In this document: piece after piece, positions 47,051-54,076 of the stretch
Layout: every line of letters begins with the position of its first letter
Numbering within the stretch: position 1 is the stretch's first letter
From: Burkholderiaceae bacterium
Lineage (GTDB): Bacteria; Pseudomonadota; Gammaproteobacteria; Burkholderiales; Burkholderiaceae_E
Assembly: GCA_024637395.1 (NCBI GenBank)
Contig: JAGXFG010000092.1
Coordinates: 1-54,076 of the forward strand
Direction of reading: 5' to 3'
DNA length: 54,076 nucleotides
Made by a program: the position numbers and the translations under genes
The notes under the pieces: model-generated
What the model was told of the DNA's origin: nothing
Databases searched by the model: none
The model's input: only the letters and a program-made list of their open reading frames with translations

Positions 47051-48250
47051 ATGAGGAAGGTCTTGGTCGTCGACGTCAGGCTGGCGAAGGTATTTCCGGC
47101 ATTAGGTAAATGGTCGTTGGTGACGCTGATGGCCACGTTCCTGGCCTCGGGGTTTGCTGCCACCGTCAAGCAACCTGATCAGGTTCCGCCGCTGCCGTTC
47201 GCTGCTCAGGTGTGCCTGCAATGTCATGAACTCGAACAGGTCGGGAAGTTTGTCGCCGACGGCAGGCCGCTGGTCAGACATTCGCAGGCCGCCGATCTTG
47301 AGGGCTCGGTGCACGTCGACCTCGACTGCACCGACTGCCACGCTGACCGCGAATTGCTGCCGCCAGCGGGCGCCGACCGCAAGTCGAAGGAGGCGCGGGA
47401 GTTCGCGATTGCGATGTCGGAAAATTGTCGCGATTGCCACAAGCAGGAGGCCAAGAAGGGCGACGGCAGCGTTCACGCGTCCCGTTTGCGCGCCGGCCAG
47501 TTCCTGGCTCCAGTGTGCTCTGACTGCCACACCGCCCACTCGGTCAATCGCAAGGTGGTCGAGGGTGACGCCTGCCTGGCGTGCCACAAGGAAGCGCTGG
47601 GGCTGCACTCCAAGTGGTTGCCGAACACCGGGCGCCATCTCGAAGCGGTGGCCTGTGCCGTATGCCATGCGCCGGCGGGCAAGCCGATGGTGGTGCTGGC
47701 ACTGGTCGACCATGGCACCCGCAGGCAGGTTGCCCAGGGTCCGGGCGCCCAGGACTTCGGCGCCCAATTGGCCAAGGCCGACGCAGGCGGCGATGGCCTC
47801 GATCCGGTCGAATTGCGCACTCTGCTCGCACTGGTCAACGCCGACGCGAAGCTGCCGCGAGTGGGCCTGCGTGGTCGCATGGAACTGGTGGTGCCGTCCG
47901 ACGAACATGGCCTGGCCGACACTTCCAAGGCGTTGAGGGAATGCGTGAGTTGCCACGTTTCACGTGCCGATGCCTTCCAGCGGGTGGCGCTCTCATATAT
48001 CGACGCCGATGGCAAGCGGGTGCGCTACCCGGCCCAGCGCGAGGTTCTGACCTCGATCTACTCGATCGATTCCTTGCGCGAGTTCTACGTCGTGGGCGGG
48101 ACCCGCATCGAACTGCTCGACCTGGTGCTGCTGATGGCGGTGATCGGCGGAATCGCCATGCCGATAGGTCACCAGCTGATCAAACGGCTGGTAGTCAGCC
48201 AGGGCACGACGGGCCAATCGTCTGACGACGATCTACCTAAACAGCAGTGA
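47051..48250 (+). CDS. seven-heme membrane-anchored cytochrome c (CbcA-like)
   Basis: A 399-residue cytochrome. Following a hydrophobic N-terminus (~18-38) there are seven CXXCH motifs: C55, C93, C126, C156, C175, C202 and C298 (CLQCH, CTDCH, CRDCH, CSDCH, CLACH, CAVCH, CVSCH). A C-terminal transmembrane helix (~355-375) anchors it. ATG 47051 has GGAG eight bases upstream; the frame starts earlier at 47027 without support. The cytochrome b gene follows after 16 bases. A seven-heme c cytochrome with a separate b cytochrome is the layout I recall for Geobacter CbcA/CbcB. Confidence 0.88.
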   Translation: MRKVLVVDVRLAKVFPALGKWSLVTLMATFLASGFAATVKQPDQVPPLPFAAQVCLQCHELEQVGKFVADGRPLVRHSQAADLEGSVHVDLDCTDCHADRELLPPAGADRKSKEAREFAIAMSENCRDCHKQEAKKGDGSVHASRLRAGQFLAPVCSDCHTAHSVNRKVVEGDACLACHKEALGLHSKWLPNTGRHLEAVACAVCHAPAGKPMVVLALVDHGTRRQVAQGPGAQDFGAQLAKADAGGDGLDPVELRTLLALVNADAKLPRVGLRGRMELVVPSDEHGLADTSKALRECVSCHVSRADAFQRVALSYIDADGKRVRYPAQREVLTSIYSIDSLREFYVVGGTRIELLDLVLLMAVIGGIAMPIGHQLIKRLVVSQGTTGQSSDDDLPKQQ

Positions 48251-48266
48251 GCAGGGGAGAGAACAG

Positions 48267-48923
48267 ATGACCAAAATCTATGTCCATCCGCTCCCGGTCA
48301 GGTTGTGGCACGGGGTCAACGCATCGGGCTTCGTGCTGATGATTCTTACCGGATTCCAGCTGCGTTTTGCCGGAACCCTGAAGCTGCTGTCTTTCCAGAC
48401 GACGGTAAACCTCCACAACTGGGTTGGATTCGTGCTGATCGCCAACTTCTTCGTCTGGTTCCTCTTCTACCTGTTTTCGGATCGGGTCCGGTCCTATCAC
48501 CCCGACCTCAGCCCGCGGCGGCAATACGCGCGCACCTTCCGCCAGATGCAGTACTACGGCTACGGGATCTTCAAGGGCCAGCCCAACCCGCACAAGCTGA
48601 GCATCTACGACAAGTTCAATCCCTTGCAGAGCATGCTCTACCAGATCGTCATGCTGCTGGCGGTGCCGCTGGTGGCAGTCACCGGCCTGCTGCTGTGGGA
48701 CTCCGAACTATTCGCGCCGATCTTCGCTTTCTTCGGTGGGACCAGGGTGGTCGGAACGGTTCACGTGCTGCTATTCATCTTCTTCTGTTTCTTCATCTTC
48801 ATGCACGTCTACCTGGGCAGTCTCGGCCATACCGTGACGGCGCACTACAAGGCGATGTTCCTGACCGGCTACGAGGACGTCCACGAGGACACCCACGACG
48901 ACAGTTCTGCCGGCAAGAGCTAG
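48267..48923 (+). CDS. b561-type membrane cytochrome b (CbcB-like)
   Basis: A 218-residue integral membrane protein with four helices and the histidines of the Ni/Fe-hydrogenase/formate-dehydrogenase gamma family (RLWHGVNASGFVLMI, NLHNWVGFVLIANF, GTVHVLLFIFFCFFIFMHVY). It should bind two haems b and exchange electrons with the quinone pool, passing them to the seven-heme subunit encoded just upstream. It resembles the b domain of the fusion protein at 36079, and so forms a split version of the same module. The C-terminus is acidic and His-rich (DVHEDTHDD). Confidence 0.9.
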   Translation: MTKIYVHPLPVRLWHGVNASGFVLMILTGFQLRFAGTLKLLSFQTTVNLHNWVGFVLIANFFVWFLFYLFSDRVRSYHPDLSPRRQYARTFRQMQYYGYGIFKGQPNPHKLSIYDKFNPLQSMLYQIVMLLAVPLVAVTGLLLWDSELFAPIFAFFGGTRVVGTVHVLLFIFFCFFIFMHVYLGSLGHTVTAHYKAMFLTGYEDVHEDTHDDSSAGKS

Positions 48924-49066
48924 GGCTGCTGACGCCCCGGCGGGCGTTCCGTGAGAAGATCGCATCCGGGGTCGCGCAGTGAGGCGGCTCCGGGGAGCCG
49001 GAGCGCGAGGGCGCATCCGGTGCGATTGACGCACGCCGAGGCTGGACCCCGGCAAAGGGCAGTGGC

Positions 49067-49978
49067 ATGGGCCGCGACACCGGAAATGAACGCTTCGACA
49101 CCCAGAGCATGGCGCTCTTTTGCGACTTCGAGAACGTCGCGCTAGGCGTCGAGGAATCGAAATACCAGAAGTTCGACATCGACAAGGTGCTCGAACGCCT
49201 GCTGCTCAAGGGCAGCATCGTGGTCAAGAAGGCTTACTGCGATTGGGAGCGCTATCGGGCGTTCAAGGCGCAGATGCACCAGGCGTCGTTCGAGCTGATC
49301 GAGATTCCCCACGTGCGCATGTCGGGCAAGAACTCGGCTGACATCCGCATGGTCGTTGACGCGCTCGACCTGTGCTACACCAAGGCCCACGTCGACACTT
49401 TCGTGATCATCAGCGGCGATTCCGACTTCTCTCCGCTGGTCAGCAAGCTGCGCGAGAACAACAAGACCGTGATTGGGGTGGGGGTCAAGAACTCGACCTC
49501 CGATCTGCTGACCGCGAATTGTGACGAATTCATCTTCTACGACGATCTCGTGCGGGAAGAGCCGCCCGCGCGCTCGCGGACGCGCAAGCCGGCGGCCAAG
49601 CGCGCGACCGCCAAGACCACCAAGGGCGCCGAGGGCGCCGAGGGCGCCAAGGGCGTCAAGGGTGCCAAGGCGGTTGTGCCCGAGGCCGAGGCCGAAGCCG
49701 AGGCCGACGCCGACGACAAGACGCAGGAGGCGATCGACCTGGTGGTGTCGACCATCGAGGCGATCGCCGAAGAGCGCGGCGAAGACGAGAAGATCTGGGG
49801 GTCGATGGTCAAACAGACTCTCAAACGGCGCAAGCCCGGTTTCAACGAGACCTACTACGGATTCCGCACCTTCAATCGCCTGCTCGAGCTGGCCCGTGAC
49901 CGCGGACTGATAGCTCTCGATCAGGATGACAAGTCCGGCGGGTACATCGTGCGCGGAATCGCCGGCGACGCGCCCTGA
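49067..49978 (+). CDS. NYN-domain ribonuclease-like protein with C-terminal LOTUS/OST-HTH domain
   Basis: A 303-residue protein of the LabA/DUF88 type. The PIN-like NYN domain (~14-165) has the acidic residues D20 (FCDFENV), D92 (NSADIRMVVDAL), D118 and D120 (ISGDSDFSPL), a full metal-binding set. A low-complexity hinge (KGAEGAEGAKGVKGAK, then EAEAEAEADADD) leads to a LOTUS/OST-HTH RNA-binding domain (~220-300, IWGSMVKQTLKRRKPGFNE). It is followed after 10 bases by arfB, suggesting a joint role in RNA or ribosome quality control, which is inference. Confidence 0.88.
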   Translation: MGRDTGNERFDTQSMALFCDFENVALGVEESKYQKFDIDKVLERLLLKGSIVVKKAYCDWERYRAFKAQMHQASFELIEIPHVRMSGKNSADIRMVVDALDLCYTKAHVDTFVIISGDSDFSPLVSKLRENNKTVIGVGVKNSTSDLLTANCDEFIFYDDLVREEPPARSRTRKPAAKRATAKTTKGAEGAEGAKGVKGAKAVVPEAEAEAEADADDKTQEAIDLVVSTIEAIAEERGEDEKIWGSMVKQTLKRRKPGFNETYYGFRTFNRLLELARDRGLIALDQDDKSGGYIVRGIAGDAP

Positions 49979-49988
49979 CGAGCCGGCA

Positions 49989-50402
49989 ATGAACCCGCGC
50001 GATCCTGCGCTCACGGTGGTGGTCGGTGAAGTCGAGTTCACCGCGATCCGGGCGCAGGGTGCCGGCGGCCAGAACGTCAATAAGGTCTCGAGCGCGCTGC
50101 AACTGCGCTACGGCATCCCTGCCTCGTCGCTGCCCGACGGCGTCAAGGAGCGCTTGCGCGCCTTGGCAGATCGCCGGATTACCGCCGAGGGCGTGGTGGT
50201 GCTCAAGGCCCAGCGCTATCGGACCCAGGAGCGCAATCGGGCCGACGCGCTGGAACGCTTGCAGAGGCTGATCGATAGCGTCGCGGCCGAACCGGTGGTG
50301 CGCAGGCCCACCAGGCCAACGCGAGCATCACAGCGCAGGCGCCTCGAGGACAAGACCCGTCACGCCAGGATCAAGGCCTCGCGCGGTACCGTCAGCGAGT
50401 AG
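49989..50402 (+). CDS. arfB: alternative ribosome-rescue factor ArfB (YaeJ)
   Basis: Peptidyl-tRNA hydrolase that frees ribosomes stalled without a stop codon. The catalytic GGQ (G26-G27-Q28, AQGAGGQNVNKVSSALQLR) and a C-terminal basic tail (TRASQRRRLEDKTRHARIKASR) that enters the mRNA channel are present. ATG 49989 gives 137 residues, the usual length; the longer frame overlaps the NYN gene. Confidence 0.95.
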   Translation: MNPRDPALTVVVGEVEFTAIRAQGAGGQNVNKVSSALQLRYGIPASSLPDGVKERLRALADRRITAEGVVVLKAQRYRTQERNRADALERLQRLIDSVAAEPVVRRPTRPTRASQRRRLEDKTRHARIKASRGTVSE

Positions 50403-50417
50403 CGCCGCCGGGCAGTG

Positions 50418-51572
50418 TCACTGGGCGCTGGCTATCCGGTTGCGTCCCTCGTTCTTGGCGCGGTAGAGCGCCCCATCGGCGGCGGCAAGCAGTTTTGCGG
50501 CCGCCTTCCCGGGGATGGGGGTAATCGCTGCCACTCCGATGCTGACTGACACGAAATGGTGGGCTGAGCCGGCATGGGGAATTTGCAGGTCGAATATCGC
50601 CTGGCACATCGCCTGGGCAACGTCGTCGGCGCCGGCGAGATCGGTGTCGATCAGCAATACCGCCAGTTCTTCACCGCCATAGCGGGCCGCCAGGTCGGTG
50701 GGGCGGCGCAGGCAGGAGGATATTGCGCCGGCAACGGCTTTCAGGCAATCGTCCCCGGCGAGATGGCCGTAGGTATCATTGAATTGCTTGAATTTATCAA
50801 TGTCGATCAGCAATAGCGCCACCGGATACTCGCTGCGGATTGCCCGCTGCCATTCCGAAACAAGCATCAGGTCGAAATGACTGCGGTTGGCAATGCCCAG
50901 CAATCCATCAGTTTGCGCGAGGATGGTCAAGCGCTGGTTGGCGACGCGCAATTGGTCGTTGATTAGATCAAGCTCGGCGGTTCGCGTCGCGACCCGCTGT
51001 TCCAGTCGCTGATTGGCGGTCACCAGGCTGCCGTTGAGGCCGGTCACCACCTGATAGAGGTTGGCAATTGCGGCGAGCAGCGATTTGGTGCTGCGGTTAG
51101 CCTCGTCGGTTTCCGAGAGATAAGCATGTTCGGCTGATTCACCGCTGGCGATCCTGTGGATCTGCCGGGCCATGATCTGGTCCATGCCGAGAATGTGGTG
51201 CCCCAGCCAGGCAATCAGAAAATCGACGATCGTCTGCGGTCGGTCGACGAGCGTGTGGCGGATGCTGGAAAGCGTTTCGACCTGAGCCACGAAATCGTCA
51301 TGCGCCTGGAGGTGAGCTTCGATGTGGGTCGGCCACACCTTGGCTGCGCACATCAATCTGCTTTCTTCCGCGAAGTGATAACGGGTGTATTCAACCAAGT
51401 CCGCGAAAAGCTTGTCGACAGTGCCGGTATCATGCCAGGTGCCCCTGGTAATTTCGGCACTGAGATTGTTGAATAGGTTTACCAGCGAGTGATGCTGATC
51501 GTCGACCGATTCAATGCCGGTGATGAAATTGCTGTCCCAGACAAAGATGCTAGGCGGTTGGTTCAATTGCAA
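50418..51572 (-). CDS. hemerythrin-GGDEF diguanylate cyclase
   Basis: A 384-residue cytoplasmic signalling enzyme. The N-terminal bacteriohemerythrin domain (~8-140) has the di-iron ligand pattern (H27 in DDQHHSLV, H66 and E70 in HFAEE, His residues at 87/91, HH at 125-126 and D131). A coiled segment leads to a GGDEF domain with DIDKFKQFNDTYGH and the active-site GGEEL; RPTD five residues before it is an inhibitory I-site. It likely makes cyclic di-GMP in response to oxygen or redox state at the iron site. It is divergent from the H-NS gene. Confidence 0.93.
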   Translation of the reverse strand: MQLNQPPSIFVWDSNFITGIESVDDQHHSLVNLFNNLSAEITRGTWHDTGTVDKLFADLVEYTRYHFAEESRLMCAAKVWPTHIEAHLQAHDDFVAQVETLSSIRHTLVDRPQTIVDFLIAWLGHHILGMDQIMARQIHRIASGESAEHAYLSETDEANRSTKSLLAAIANLYQVVTGLNGSLVTANQRLEQRVATRTAELDLINDQLRVANQRLTILAQTDGLLGIANRSHFDLMLVSEWQRAIRSEYPVALLLIDIDKFKQFNDTYGHLAGDDCLKAVAGAISSCLRRPTDLAARYGGEELAVLLIDTDLAGADDVAQAMCQAIFDLQIPHAGSAHHFVSVSIGVAAITPIPGKAAAKLLAAADGALYRAKNEGRNRIASAQ

Positions 51573-51591
51573 TCCCTAGGAATTGGAAGAA

Positions 51592-51605
51592 ATATAGTAC
51601 TATAT
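51592..51605. promoter_or_regulatory. perfect 14-bp palindrome between the cyclase and hns genes
   Basis: ATATAGTACTATAT is a perfect palindrome placed 20 bases before the cyclase start and 29 bases before the H-NS start. It overlaps possible -10 sequences (TATAGT) on both strands, so it could be an operator for one or both genes or simply a shared promoter core. Confidence 0.45.
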
Positions 51606-51633
51606 CCTCGTTTATTAACCTCCGGAGATGAGT

Positions 51634-51945
51634 ATGGAACTTGGTTCGATGACCGCTGAACAGTTGCGCAAGCTGCAGGTTGATGCTGCAGAAGAGCTCA
51701 AGAAACGAGAAAAAGCCGAGAAACGCAATGCCCTCAAGGCAATTCGCGAATTGGCCGAAACACGCGGGTTTTCGCTCGATGAACTGCTCGAAAACAAACC
51801 GGCGCGGGCCCAGCGTACCAAGGGCGTGGCCAAGTATCGTAATCCAGCTGACGCGAGCCAGACCTGGACCGGGCGTGGGCGCAAGCCGCAGTGGGTGCTT
51901 GATTGGCTGGGAGCTGGCAAGTCCATCGACAAGCTGGCGATCTAG
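51634..51945 (+). CDS. H-NS family nucleoid protein
   Basis: A 103-residue DNA-binding protein with an N-terminal coiled coil (~5-45, Lys/Glu-rich), a flexible linker and the C-terminal AT-hook-like domain (KYRNPADASQTWTGRGRKPQWV). ATG 51634 has GGAG six bases before it; the ATG at 51628 directly abuts the GGAG and is unlikely. H-NS proteins silence AT-rich horizontally acquired DNA; the AT-rich control regions of the nearby cytochrome island would be natural targets, though that is speculation. Confidence 0.93.
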   Translation: MELGSMTAEQLRKLQVDAAEELKKREKAEKRNALKAIRELAETRGFSLDELLENKPARAQRTKGVAKYRNPADASQTWTGRGRKPQWVLDWLGAGKSIDKLAI

Positions 51946-51946
51946 C

Positions 51947-53614
51947 TCAGGCTGGCGGCGCTGCTATTGCAGCGCCCGCCACGAGTTGCAGGGCGAGCGA
52001 TTCGGCGACGCGAATGCCGTCGATCGCGGCTGACATGATCCCGCCCGCCTGGCCGGCGCCCTCGCCGGCGGGGAACAAGCCTGCGGTGCTGACACTTTCG
52101 CAGTTCTGGTCACGGGGGATGCGCACTGGAGAAGAAGTGCGGGTCTCAACCCCGGTCAGCACCGCATCGGCCATGCTGAAACCGGGCAGCGAACGCTCGA
52201 ACGCCGTGATTGCCTCGCGAATCGCGACCACCGCGTAATCCGGCAGGCAGCCGGCGAGGTCGCAGGGCTTAACACCAGGCAGGTACGAGGGCACGATCTT
52301 GCCCAGCGATTGTGAAGGTCGTCCGGCGAGGAAATCACCGACCCGCTGCACCGGCGCACAGTAGTCGCTGCCGCCGAGTTCAAAGGCGCGTCGCTCCCAG
52401 CGGCGCTGAAAGTCGATCCCGGCGAGCGCATCGCCAGGAAAATCATCGGGAGTTATTCCGACCACCAGCGCGGCATTGGCATTGCGTTCTGCGCGCGAAT
52501 ACTGACTCATGCCGTTGGTGACCACACCGCCGTCTTCTGATGCCGCAGCTACCACCTGCCCGCCAGGGCACATGCAGAAACTGTAGACGCTGCGGCCATT
52601 GCTGCAGTGATGGACCAGGCGGTAATCGGCGGCGCCAAGCAGCGGATGCCCCGCGCTGGGGCCAAAGCGGGCCTGGTCGATCATTGCCTGCGGGTGCTCG
52701 ATGCGCAAGCCGATCGAAAATGCCTTGGCTTCCAGGCGCACGCCGCGTTCGGCCAGCAAGGCAAAAGTGTCGCGCGCGCTGTGGCCGATCGCCAGGACCA
52801 CGTGGTCGCTGCGGATGACTTCGCCATTGTCCAGGGTCACCCCGCGGAGGTGGCTGCGGGTCGCGCCCGCTGCCGGAGGCTCGATGATGAGATCGGTGAC
52901 CCGGCTGGCGAAGCGGAACTCGCCGCCCAGCGCCTCGATCTGCGCCCGCATGCTCTCGACCATCTTGACCAGTCGAAAGGTGCCGATATGCGGCTTGCTC
53001 ACATAGAGGATTTCTTCCGGCGCCCCCGCCGCCACAAATTCGGCCAGCACCTTGGCGCCGTAGTGCTTGGGATCGCGGATCTGGGTCCAGAGCTTGCCGT
53101 CGGAGAAAGTACCGGCGCCACCCTCGCCGAACTGGACATTGGACTCGGTCTGGAGCTCGCCGCGCCGCCAGAAGCCCCAGGTGTCCTGCGTGCGCTCGCG
53201 CACCGCCCGGCCGCGCTCGAGGACGATTGGCGCCAGGCCCATCTGGGCCAGCACCAGCGCGGCCAGGAAGCCGCAGGGCCCGGCGCCGATTATCAAGGGG
53301 CGGGAAGCGCCCGCCGGCAGCCGGCTCTCGCCCGGCGTGACTCGCGGCAACACGAAGCGGTAGTTCTCGTCGGGCGTGAGCGAGACGTTGCGATCGCCCG
53401 CCATGAGCGCCAGCGCCGCGGCGTCATCGCGCGTGGTGACGTCAATCGTGTAGGTCAGCATGATCGCGTGGCGCTTGCGGGCGTCATAGCCGCGGCGCGT
53501 GATGCGCCACTGCCCGAGCTCATCGGCCGCAATGCCGAGGCGTTTCGCCAGCGCGGCCGGCAGAGCTTCTGGCGGGTGCTCCAACGCCAGCCTGAGGTCG
53601 GTGATCCTGATCAT
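51947..53614 (-). CDS. FAD-dependent dehydrogenase (COG2509-like)
   Basis: A 555-residue flavoprotein with an N-terminal ~100-residue domain, a Rossmann FAD motif (LIIGAGPCGFLAALVLAQMG), the EGGAGTFSDGKLWTQ block and the C-terminal GLFPAGEGAGQAGGIMSAAIDGI. This uncharacterised family is widespread in bacteria; substrate and partner are unknown. It is convergent with hns, its stop lying one base after that of hns. ATG 53614 starts the family-typical IRITDLRLALEHP. Confidence 0.9.
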   Translation of the reverse strand: MIRITDLRLALEHPPEALPAALAKRLGIAADELGQWRITRRGYDARKRHAIMLTYTIDVTTRDDAAALALMAGDRNVSLTPDENYRFVLPRVTPGESRLPAGASRPLIIGAGPCGFLAALVLAQMGLAPIVLERGRAVRERTQDTWGFWRRGELQTESNVQFGEGGAGTFSDGKLWTQIRDPKHYGAKVLAEFVAAGAPEEILYVSKPHIGTFRLVKMVESMRAQIEALGGEFRFASRVTDLIIEPPAAGATRSHLRGVTLDNGEVIRSDHVVLAIGHSARDTFALLAERGVRLEAKAFSIGLRIEHPQAMIDQARFGPSAGHPLLGAADYRLVHHCSNGRSVYSFCMCPGGQVVAAASEDGGVVTNGMSQYSRAERNANAALVVGITPDDFPGDALAGIDFQRRWERRAFELGGSDYCAPVQRVGDFLAGRPSQSLGKIVPSYLPGVKPCDLAGCLPDYAVVAIREAITAFERSLPGFSMADAVLTGVETRTSSPVRIPRDQNCESVSTAGLFPAGEGAGQAGGIMSAAIDGIRVAESLALQLVAGAAIAAPPA

Positions 53615-53665
53615 GTGCGAAGGGTAGCTTACCTGTCCAATAAGTTCGGAAATAGCAGGCCAACC

Positions 53666-53671
53666 TATAAT
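53666..53671 (+). promoter_or_regulatory. consensus -10 element of a likely promoter for the final operon
   Basis: TATAAT, all six consensus bases, in an AT-rich spot in otherwise GC-rich sequence. A poor -35 (TTCGGA, 53645-53650) has 15-base spacing. Transcription would run toward the small ORF and the oxidoreductase gene with a ~130-base leader. Confidence 0.4.
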
Positions 53672-53812
53672 TAACGGCGAGTTAGGCGGGGCGCCGGCAA
53701 TATGAGGGACCGGCGATCGTTTTACGGCATTTTCGTCCGGCGTGCGCGCCGCTTGTGGGTTCGTCCTCCGCGAAGCGACTGGTCGCGGAAGAATCAGACA
53801 TCAGGAACGAAG

Positions 53813-53863
53813 GTGATCAAGGTATATCGAGGCACAGCAATTGTGAAGACGGTGGCCAGATGA
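53813..53863 (+). CDS. possible 16-residue leader ORF overlapping the oxidoreductase start
   Basis: GTG 53813 with AGGA at 53802-53805 opens MIKVYRGTAIVKTVAR and stops at TGA 53861-53863, overlapping the next ATG as ATGA. Ribosome site, spacing and overlap suggest translational coupling; the peptide resembles nothing I recognise. It could be chance. Confidence 0.35.
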   Translation: MIKVYRGTAIVKTVAR

Positions 53864-54076
53864 ATGCGCCACTCCCACTCAACCAACCGGTAAACGGCGC
53901 CGACACCCTCCCGCCCGGGAGCACGTCTGGCAAGTTCTTCGAAGTCCGTTTCGAATCGATCGGCGGTCTTGGTGCCCACGCCGCGGGCCATGTGCTGGCC
54001 ACGGCGGCAGTGCTGCACATGGGCATGAACGGCGCCCACTTCTCGTCCTACGGTTCGGAGAAGAAGGGCTCGGTGG
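53860..54076 (+). CDS. 2-oxoacid:ferredoxin oxidoreductase, gamma-domain protein, partial
   Basis: The first 72 codons of a gene that runs off the window. After ~20 residues the sequence FFEVRFESIGGLGAHAAGHV and FSSYGSEKKGSV matches the gamma domain of pyruvate/2-oxoacid:ferredoxin oxidoreductases, which helps bind CoA and convert 2-oxoacids to acyl-CoA with reduction of ferredoxin. This is an oxygen-sensitive, anaerobic-type enzyme, in keeping with the respiratory genes upstream. ATG 53860 overlaps a tiny ORF. Confidence 0.85.
   Translation, partial: MNAPLPLNQPVNGADTLPPGSTSGKFFEVRFESIGGLGAHAAGHVLATAAVLHMGMNGAHFSSYGSEKKGSV

Noticed and set aside
48933-48948. Small hairpin after the cytochrome b gene as terminator
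   Set aside because: A 6-bp stem without any T tract; too weak to call.

Overview
The window is one contiguous piece of a GC-rich bacterial chromosome. The order of the housekeeping genes (surE-pcm-nlpD-like; rlmN-pilW-rodZ-ispG-hisS-yfgM-bamB-der-hfq-hflX-hflK-hflC-DUF2065-hisZ-purA; rnr-rlmB), the H-NS protein and the pil-chp fragment all fit a betaproteobacterium. The wealth of c-type cytochromes, NnrS and hemerythrin fits a Rhodocyclales-like, respiratorily versatile organism. That placement is inferred from gene content and order, not from a search.

Layout. 1-3783: end of a PilJ-like chemoreceptor and a ChpA-type hybrid kinase for type IV pili. 3874-9046: CBS protein, SurE, protein-L-isoaspartate methyltransferase, an NlpD-like lipoprotein, a PolB-like exonuclease and RlmD. 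9115-10446: divergent Bax-inhibitor-1 membrane protein and ndk. 10479-26312: a long, tightly packed plus-strand block for RNA modification, pilus stability, cell shape, isoprenoid and histidine/purine enzymes, outer-membrane assembly, GTPases, Hfq and the HflKC complex. 26335-26761: a frame-broken gene remnant and a tRNA-Leu(CAG), both on the minus strand. 26885-30087: RNase R and RlmB. 30107-35923 (minus): secreted nuclease, a kinase-like/receiver protein without an ATPase domain, NnrS, two universal stress proteins, DUF302 and a TPR membrane protein.

36079-48923 is the striking part: a cytochrome island. It holds a nine-heme cytochrome c fused to a membrane cytochrome b; three small monoheme cytochromes whose mature chains lack any Met and carry a His where the Met ligand is expected; a NapC/NirT-type membrane cytochrome with six CXXCH plus one CX3CH and one CX4CH motif; a seven-heme cytochrome c followed by a b561-type cytochrome; and a two-component system whose kinase carries haem-binding motifs in its periplasmic sensor and whose partner is a sigma-54 activator. 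Domain architecture and haem counts resemble the Geobacter inner-membrane gateway cytochromes CbcL, ImcH and CbcBA, which as I recall lie at separate loci there. No outer-membrane porin-cytochrome conduit is visible. An acetoacetyl-CoA synthetase gene inside the island is cut by an in-frame TAG.

49067-54076: a NYN-LOTUS RNA-binding protein next to ribosome-rescue factor ArfB, a hemerythrin-GGDEF diguanylate cyclase divergent from an H-NS gene across a perfect 14-bp palindrome, a FAD-dependent dehydrogenase, and the start of a 2-oxoacid:ferredoxin oxidoreductase gamma-domain gene preceded by a tiny overlapping ORF.
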